From: Actinomycetota bacterium
GTDB taxonomy: Bacteria > Actinomycetota > Acidimicrobiia > Acidimicrobiales > Acidimicrobiaceae
Length of the DNA stretch: 11,074 bases
Direction: 5' to 3'
Assembly (NCBI GenBank): GCA_004366215.1
Contig: SIRY01000232.1
Span: 1 to 11,074 of the forward strand
Shown: in pieces, positions 6,641 through 11,074 of the stretch
How the letters are laid out: the number at the start of each line of letters is the position of its first letter
How positions within the stretch are numbered: position 1 is the stretch's first letter
The notes under the pieces: model-generated
Database searches by the model: none
The model's input: only the letters and a program-made list of their open reading frames with translations
Told to the model about the DNA's origin: nothing
Translations under genes and position numbers: made by a program

Positions 6641-8638
6641 GTGGGAGAACGGCTCGCGCACGAGGACAGCGTCTACCTGCGCGACCACGCGAGCGACCCC
6701 ATCGACTGGTGGCCGTGGGGTCCCGGTGCGCTGCGCGAGGCGCAGCGTCGTCGCCGGCCCCTGTTCGTCTCGATCGGCTACGCCGCGTGCCACTGGTGCC
6801 ACGTCATGGCGCAGACGACGTTCCACGATCCCGAGGTCGCTGCGCTCATCAACGAGCACTTCGTCCCCGTCAAGGTCGACCGCGAGGAGCATCCAGCGCT
6901 CGACGCACGTTTCATGGCTGCACTGCTTGCCCTCCAAGGCTCTGGAGGTTGGCCCATCACCGCGATCGCGACGGCCGAGGGGCGGCCAGCGTGGGCGACG
7001 ACCTACCTCCCTCCCCGCCGCTCGCAGCTCGGGCCCGGTCTCCTCGAGACGCTGCGGTCGATCCTGGAGGCTCTCGAGGCCGACCCGACGGTCCTTGAGC
7101 GGGCCGCTGCGGAGCTCAGCGCGCTCCAGGGACGACGGCGTCGTCCTCCCACGCCGCTCGTGTCGCCTCAGGCTCCGCAGCTACGGTCCCTCGGCGATCG
7201 GCTGCTCGCAGACCTGCGCGGCCAGCTCGACGAGCGTTTCGGAGGCTTTGGCCGCGAGCCCAAGTTTCCACAGGCGCACGCGCTCCTCAGCCTCGCCGAG
7301 CTCGCGCACGCCGTAGGCGACGCTGCGAGCTTCGAGGCCGTCACGTCGACCGCCCGGCGCTTCGTCCGCTCAGCGCTCTTCGATCAGGTAGGCGGGGGCT
7401 TCTTTCGCTACGCGACCGACCGCGCTCTCACCGAGGTCCACTACGAGAAGATGCTCGTCGACCAGGCCTGGCTCATCGCGCTCCTCGCCCAGCTTGCCCA
7501 CGACACCTCGGATCCCGAGCTGCGCCTCGCGACGGCGCGCACGGTCGCCTTCGTGCGCCGTGAGCTCGTGCGACCCGACGGCTTGCTCGCCACCTCCCTC
7601 GACGCTGACCGCGACGGCGTCGAGGGAGGCGCCTACCGACTCACCGCCGCAGACCTCCGCGAGGCGCTGCCTGCCGGCGTGGCAGACGAGCTCGCCGAGG
7701 CGCTTGGGCTCCACGACGGCGAGGCGAGGGTACCTCGCGTCGTCCCAGATCGCGCGCTCATCACCGACGACCGCCTGCTCAGCGCCCTCGACACGCTGTG
7801 GAGGTGGCTGCGCCAGCACCGGCCGCCGCGGAGGGACGACAAAGCCCTCTGTGACGCCAACGCTGCGACCGCGACCGCCCTCTTGCGGGCGGGACGGCTC
7901 CTCGAGGAGCGCTCCTGGATCGCGTGGGGCCTCGGACTCGCCGAGCGCGTTCGCGCCCGCTTCCTGCAGCCCGACGGGGTACGCCACGTGTCTTACGTCG
8001 GCGGCAGCGCTCGCCTCGCGGCGAGCACAGACGAGCTGTGGTTCTCCATCATGGCGCTCGCTGTCTGGGAGGTGACCGGGCTCGCGACCTGGCTCTCGCT
8101 CAGCCTCGAGAGCCTCGAACGGTTGCTCGAGCGCTCACTCCTCGACCCGCTCGGCATCTGCCTCGGCAGCGCCCACGAGCCAGACCCCATACCCGATCGA
8201 CTCGACGGCGCGCACCCATCGGCGACTGCGCTCGCGGTGTGGCACGTCAGCCGCCTCGCGAGCGTGCAACCCGACTCCGAGCTGGCCACGACGCTCGCGC
8301 AGCTCGTCGGCGACCTCGACGACGTCATCGCCGAGGCCCCGAGCGCTGCGTCCCTCGCGGTGACCGCGCTCGCGCTCCGTGACGCGCACCGAACGATCGT
8401 GGTGCCGACTCGCACCGACACGGCGCTCGTCTGGAGTGCGCTCACCCACGCGCGCCCCCTCGACGTCGTCGTACGGGATCCGCTCCACCCACTCGCGCAC
8501 GGTCGCGACCCGGCCACCGCCTCGATCTGCGTCGGCTGGCAGTGCCTCCTGCCGCTCGACGATCCGGCTGCGCTCGCCGTGGCACTGCGTGACCCCGTCC
8601 TGCCGAGGACCTTCGAGCCCCCTGCAGCACCTGACTAG
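6641..8638 (+). CDS. DUF255 / YyaL-like protein with thioredoxin-like domain
   Basis: A 665-residue protein of the widespread DUF255 (SSP411/YyaL, 'thioredoxin domain-containing') family, usually about 650-750 residues. Its biochemical role is not established. The N-terminal thioredoxin-like domain opens with the family signature ERLAHEDSVYLRDHASDPIDWWPWG (in part, residues 3-27) and holds the active-site motif CHWC (50-53), then VKVDREEHP (77-85) and the GGWP turn (102-105). After it comes an alpha/alpha-barrel region with FGREPKFPQ (near 203-211), HYEKMLVDQA (near 266-275) and a DADRDGVEGG repeat-like turn. The C-terminus has the family's Cys-containing ICVGWQC segment. It departs from the family in REEHP for the usual REERP and YLPP for YFPP. 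The GTG start has GGAGG five bases upstream and sits right at the family N-terminus; an ATG at 6636 is in another frame. It heads the probable operon with the next two genes. Confidence 0.9.
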   Translation: MGERLAHEDSVYLRDHASDPIDWWPWGPGALREAQRRRRPLFVSIGYAACHWCHVMAQTTFHDPEVAALINEHFVPVKVDREEHPALDARFMAALLALQGSGGWPITAIATAEGRPAWATTYLPPRRSQLGPGLLETLRSILEALEADPTVLERAAAELSALQGRRRRPPTPLVSPQAPQLRSLGDRLLADLRGQLDERFGGFGREPKFPQAHALLSLAELAHAVGDAASFEAVTSTARRFVRSALFDQVGGGFFRYATDRALTEVHYEKMLVDQAWLIALLAQLAHDTSDPELRLATARTVAFVRRELVRPDGLLATSLDADRDGVEGGAYRLTAADLREALPAGVADELAEALGLHDGEARVPRVVPDRALITDDRLLSALDTLWRWLRQHRPPRRDDKALCDANAATATALLRAGRLLEERSWIAWGLGLAERVRARFLQPDGVRHVSYVGGSARLAASTDELWFSIMALAVWEVTGLATWLSLSLESLERLLERSLLDPLGICLGSAHEPDPIPDRLDGAHPSATALAVWHVSRLASVQPDSELATTLAQLVGDLDDVIAEAPSAASLAVTALALRDAHRTIVVPTRTDTALVWSALTHARPLDVVVRDPLHPLAHGRDPATASICVGWQCLLPLDDPAALAVALRDPVLPRTFEPPAAPD

Positions 8639-8681
8639 CGTGCTATCTGCCAAGAGTGCAGCACGACGAGGGAGGAGATCG

Positions 8682-8714
8682 GTGAGCCGGCGACACGAGC
8701 TAGAGGAGCGCTAG
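8682..8714 (+). CDS. Possible 10-codon minicistron coupled to the next gene
   Basis: A GTG at 8682 opens a reading frame for MSRRHELEER and ends in TAG at 8712-8714. The last G of that stop is the first base of the GTG that starts the next gene (TAGTG). It has a strong ribosome site of its own, GGGAGGAG at 8670-8677, better placed than most in this window, and GAGGAG inside the minicistron serves the downstream start. This layout would load ribosomes and pass them on by reinitiation. The frame is in the +2 phase relative to the flanking genes, so it is not a piece of either. It could also be chance, as a 10-codon frame is easy to find. Confidence 0.4.
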   Translation: MSRRHELEER

Positions 8715-9325
8715 TGCGCCCGGCGTTTCGTCACGTCCTGCTCGCGACGCTCGAGCTCCCCGAGCGCGAGCCCGAGCTCGTCGTCCTCGACACCGCGGCG
8801 ATGCAGCTGCTACGGTTCGAGACGCCCCACGCGGGTGAGCTCCACCCGCTCTCGTACGTCGTCGTCGAACACGAGCAGCCCCCCGCCGAGGCGGATCCGG
8901 CACGGCCCGACCTGCGAGTCGCCAAGGCCGTGCAACCTACCGAACGGGTCGTGCGGCGCCGTCACCTCGTGACGTGGCTGGCGGAGCTCGCGGCTAGCGA
9001 GCGACGCGCGCCGCTTGGCATCCCGGGGCCGAGCGTGCCCTACGGACGCTTCGACGGCGAGCAGCCGTCGCTCAGCGTGCTCGGACTACACGGCCCGCTC
9101 GTCGCGCGCCGCCGTGACGGGACGGCTGTCCTCGAGTTCACCTGGGGTTCCACGCGCCAGGCCATCGCCCTCGCGCCTGAGCTCGCCGCACGCCTCGGCG
9201 AGGCGAGCCCCAGCTCACCTAGCGGGTGGCGCAGCGCGACTCGCCGCGTGCCGCGCTTCGCCGTCGCTGCGTTCGCCCCGCCAGAGCACGGCTACTGCCG
9301 CAAGCTCGTCGTCGCGCTGATCTAG
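8714..9325 (+). CDS. Uncharacterised protein, 203 residues
   Basis: I do not recognise this protein. It is soluble, with no signal peptide or membrane segment. Residues 1-55 look like alternating strands (FRHVLLATLELP, ELVVLDTAAMQLLRF, LSYVVVEHEQ). A charged stretch follows (61-83), then a helix-like segment LVTWLAELAAS (85-95), a GIPGPSVPYGRF loop (102-113), further strands (LSVLGLHGPLVARR, AVLEFTWG) and a conserved-looking tail GYCRKLVVALI with the only cysteine at 195. The GTG start has GGAG five bases upstream, and no other start lies in frame after the DUF255 stop at 8636-8638. It follows that gene by 75 bases and precedes the AhpD-like gene by 16, so all three are probably cotranscribed. 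It could be a partner of either redox protein, but that is inferred from position alone. Codon use matches its neighbours, supporting a real gene. Confidence 0.75.
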   Translation: MRPAFRHVLLATLELPEREPELVVLDTAAMQLLRFETPHAGELHPLSYVVVEHEQPPAEADPARPDLRVAKAVQPTERVVRRRHLVTWLAELAASERRAPLGIPGPSVPYGRFDGEQPSLSVLGLHGPLVARRRDGTAVLEFTWGSTRQAIALAPELAARLGEASPSSPSGWRSATRRVPRFAVAAFAPPEHGYCRKLVVALI

Positions 9326-9341
9326 CTGAGAGTGAGGTACC

Positions 9342-9959
9342 ATGGAACGCGTCCCCGCCTGGTTCGGTCGACTCACACCGGACCCCTCGGCACCGGAGGA
9401 CATCCGGGCGCGCAACGCCGAGGTCGCCGAGCGCACAGGGTTCCTACCCAACGTCTTCGGTGCGCTCTCGTGGCGGCCGGCAGAGTACCGAGCGTTCTTC
9501 GGCTACCACGACGCCCTCATGGAGGCACCGGCCTCCCTCACGAAGGCGGAACGAGAGCTGATCGTGGTCGCGACCTCTGCGGCGAACAGCTGCCTCTACT
9601 GCGTCGTCGCGCACGGCGCGATCCTGCGCATCCGCGCACACGACGCCACGATCGCCGACCGCGTCGCGATCGACCCAGAGCGGGCAGAGCTCTCAGCGCG
9701 GCAGCTCGCGATCGTCCGCTTCGCACTCAAGGTCGCGAACCAGGCGAACCGGATCGAGCCCGCGGACTTCGCCCCTCTCTACGAGGTCGGCCTCGACGAC
9801 GACGACATCTGGCTCATCGGCGCGATCGCCGCGTTCTTTGCGCTCTCGAACCGCCTCGCCGGCTTCGCGCGCATCGTGCCGAACGCCGAGTTCTACGAGC
9901 TCGGACGCGACGGAGCCCGCACCGAGTCGGGGCCAACACCCCCAACCCGGGCCAGCTGA
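9342..9959 (+). CDS. AhpD-like peroxidase-related protein (carboxymuconolactone decarboxylase fold)
   Basis: All-helical AhpD/CMD-superfamily protein of 205 residues, matching in layout the 'uncharacterized peroxidase-related enzyme' group. The active-site motif is seen as NSCLYCVVAHG: Cys84, Cys87 and His91, the CxxC-xxx-H arrangement used by AhpD-type proteins to reduce hydroperoxides or relay electrons. RTGFLPNVFGALS (31-43) and SLTKAERELIVVATSA (65-80) are typical of the group, as is the C-terminal FFALSNRLAGFARI (near 165-178). Whether it acts as a peroxidase is unproven for this branch. The ATG start follows a GAGG site by four bases, 16 bases after the preceding stop. Clustering with a CHWC protein suggests a thiol-redox operon. 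The last 15 or so residues are proline- and threonine-rich and probably disordered. Confidence 0.88.
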   Translation: MERVPAWFGRLTPDPSAPEDIRARNAEVAERTGFLPNVFGALSWRPAEYRAFFGYHDALMEAPASLTKAERELIVVATSAANSCLYCVVAHGAILRIRAHDATIADRVAIDPERAELSARQLAIVRFALKVANQANRIEPADFAPLYEVGLDDDDIWLIGAIAAFFALSNRLAGFARIVPNAEFYELGRDGARTESGPTPPTRAS

Positions 9960-10030
9960 CACCCTGCCGGTCAGCGAGACGGAGCGCAGCCAACAGCCGC
10001 ACGCACTCTGAACGCCCGGGGCGCAGTGCG

Positions 10031-10060
10031 CGCGCAGTCAGCGAGCGCGCAGTCAGCGAG
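10031..10060. repeat. Perfect tandem duplication, 2 x 15 bp
   Basis: CGCGCAGTCAGCGAG occurs at 10031-10045 and again at 10046-10060 without a mismatch. The core GTCAGCGAG occurs a third time at 9970-9978. The second copy contains the stop codon of the DUF1707 gene, so the duplication runs across the end of that gene. Its size is a multiple of three, but it would not lengthen the protein because the stop precedes the first copy. Confidence 0.75.
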
Positions 10061-10517
10061 AGCGAGCAGCGTGGTCTCCCTCGTCGCGCACCTCTCGCAC
10101 CGCCCACGACAGCAGCCTGATTGCAGCGACGACCAGCGCGACCATGACGAGGAGCGGACCCACCATCCACACGCCCGCGCCGGCCCCCGAGAGGACGAGG
10201 GCAACGACGTAGGCGATGAGCACCGTGCGAAGCACACGGCCTGGGCCTCGCCTTGCGAGGCGAGACTCAGCTTCAGGACCCGCGACCGAGGGTAAGTCGC
10301 GGTGGGGCGCGACGACCGGCTCGAGGAAGGGGAGCTCGTGAGGTACGTCTGCGACGAGCGTGGCGAGGTCGCGGTACGTGCGGGCCTCGTGCAGCGCCTC
10401 GAGTCGATCCTCGAACTCACCCTCGTCGAGGCGACCGAGCTCGTAGGCGTCGCGAAGCACACGCTCGACAGCGTCACGATCACTCTGTGAGCACCGCACG
10501 CTGAGTGGATCGATCAC
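10053..10517 (-). CDS. DUF1707 domain membrane protein with two C-terminal helices
   Basis: Small actinobacterial membrane protein of 154 residues, function unknown. The N-terminal DUF1707 domain (about 6-60) reads VRCSQSDRDAVERVLRDAY (7-25), then GRLDEGEFEDRLEALHEART (28-47) and DLATLVADVP (50-59), the usual pattern of a conserved S-D-x-R motif, a GRL-x-x-x-E-F turn and a terminal DLP-like end. A polar linker (60-94) leads to two hydrophobic helices (about 96-117 and 119-139) and a charged tail. This matches DUF1707 proteins that tether the domain to the membrane, thought in general to act in regulation, though without a defined mechanism. The GTG at 10517 is chosen because it places the domain five residues from the start and because TACACT (10530-10525, minus strand) ends seven bases before it, as in a leaderless gene. 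An ATG at 10550 would lie upstream of that -10 box. It diverges from dnaE. Confidence 0.85.
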   Translation of the reverse strand: MIDPLSVRCSQSDRDAVERVLRDAYELGRLDEGEFEDRLEALHEARTYRDLATLVADVPHELPFLEPVVAPHRDLPSVAGPEAESRLARRGPGRVLRTVLIAYVVALVLSGAGAGVWMVGPLLVMVALVVAAIRLLSWAVREVRDEGDHAARSR

Positions 10518-10603
10518 CGTCGTCAGTGTAGCACGCCAGCCCGAGCACACGAGCGCCTCGGACGTGGCGAGCGCCGCTGCGCTCCTGCCGGTAGCGTGGG
10601 GAC
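10518..10603. promoter_or_regulatory. Divergent DUF1707/dnaE promoter region
   Basis: TACACT on the minus strand (10530-10525) lies seven bases before the DUF1707 GTG, and TAGCGT on the plus strand (10592-10597) lies six bases before the dnaE GTG. Both fit the TAnnnT -10 pattern with transcription starting at the start codon. No convincing -35 is visible for either. I see no other structure in these 86 bases. Confidence 0.45.
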
Positions 10604-11074
10604 GTGCGCTCCTTCGTCCACCTCCACACCCACACCGAGTACTCCATGCTCGACGGCGCCTCGCGCCTCGACGAGCTCATCGCCGCCGCAGCCGACGACG
10701 GCCAACCTGCGCTCGCCATCACCGACCATGGCAACCTCTACGGCGCACTCGAGTTCTACAAGACCGCGCGGGCGACAGGTGTGAAGCCGATCATCGGCCT
10801 CGAGGCCTACATGGCGGCGTCCTCCCGCTTCGAGCGCCCGGCACGCCGGGGACGCCTCGACGACACCGGTGGCGAGAGCGACCGGGGCGAGAAGCTCTAC
10901 TACCACCTCACGATCCTCGCTGAGAACACGACCGGCTACCACAACCTCATCCAGCTCTCGTCGCGAGCCTTCCTCGAGGGCTACTACTACAAGCCTCGCA
11001 TCGACTTCGACCTGCTCAACGAGCACCGCGACGGGCTCATCGTGCTCACGGGGTGCCTCGGCGGCCTCGTGCTC
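10604..11074 (+). CDS. dnaE: DnaE, DNA polymerase III alpha subunit (partial, N-terminal PHP domain)
   Basis: Beginning of the replicative polymerase catalytic subunit; 157 codons are visible of a protein usually near 1,150-1,200 residues. The PHP domain is unmistakable: SFVHLHTHTEYSMLDG (3-18) with the metal-site histidines, ALAITDHGNLYGALEFY (near 36-52), GVKPIIGLEAYMA (58-70), a charged insertion with several arginines, then YYHLTILAENTTGYHNLIQL (near 95-114), KPRIDFDLL and the GLIVLTGCLGG turn. The GTG start places the first HLHTHT motif at residues 5-10, as in other DnaE proteins. A TAGCGT -10 box ends six bases upstream, and the GGGGA between them is a poor ribosome site, so leaderless translation is likely. 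The gene runs off the right edge with the frame open. Confidence 0.96.
   Translation, partial: MRSFVHLHTHTEYSMLDGASRLDELIAAAADDGQPALAITDHGNLYGALEFYKTARATGVKPIIGLEAYMAASSRFERPARRGRLDDTGGESDRGEKLYYHLTILAENTTGYHNLIQLSSRAFLEGYYYKPRIDFDLLNEHRDGLIVLTGCLGGLVL

Noticed and set aside
9955..9975. GCTGAC / GTCAGC inverted repeat at the end of the AhpD-like gene, as a terminator
   Set aside because: The stem is only six pairs with a 9-base loop, it includes the stop codon, and no T-run follows on the plus strand.
10031..10060. The tandem repeat as a CRISPR fragment
   Set aside because: The copies are directly adjacent with no spacer, are only 15 bases long, and there are no cas genes.
9971..10483. 170-codon minus-strand frame overlapping the DUF1707 gene
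   Set aside because: Its translation is serine/arginine-rich low-complexity sequence, while the overlapping frame encodes a recognisable DUF1707 domain and membrane helices.

Overview
The window is high-GC, gene-dense DNA from a bacterium, most likely an actinobacterium. Acidimicrobiia is my best guess, from overall protein character; no marker gene settles it. Supporting signs are the DUF1707 membrane protein, the short actinobacterial form of MenE, frequent GTG starts, and several genes whose -10 box (TAnnnT) lies only 6-7 bases before the start codon, the pattern of leaderless transcripts. No mobile element, CRISPR array, tRNA or rRNA is visible, and no stretch over 300 bases lacks a gene.

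Bases 1-4249 hold four genes of the classical (isochorismate/MenD) menaquinone pathway on alternating strands: menD (-, C-terminus cut by the window edge), menH (+), menA (-) and menE (+). MenD makes SEPHCHC, MenH removes pyruvate to give SHCHC, MenE forms o-succinylbenzoyl-CoA and MenA prenylates DHNA. menF, menC, menB and the final methyltransferase are not in the window. menD/menH diverge with 20 bases between start codons. menH/menA converge with overlapping stop codons. menA/menE diverge from a 68-base region.

Bases 4246-6587 (-) carry an APC-family permease and, upstream of it, a classical SDR oxidoreductase. The permease has its own well-formed promoter, and its leader contains a perfect inverted repeat. 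Its stop codon overlaps that of menE in the same CTAG arrangement as menH/menA.

Bases 6641-9959 (+) look like one transcription unit. It holds a DUF255/YyaL-like protein with a thioredoxin-like CHWC site, a possible 10-codon minicistron, an unrecognised 203-residue protein whose start overlaps the minicistron stop, and an AhpD-like peroxidase-related protein with a CxxC-xxx-H site. Two thiol-redox folds flanking an unknown protein make this the most interesting part of the window.

Bases 10053-11074 hold a DUF1707 two-helix membrane protein (-) diverging from the beginning of dnaE (DNA polymerase III alpha, +, cut by the right edge). A 15-bp perfect tandem repeat covers the 3' end of the DUF1707 gene.
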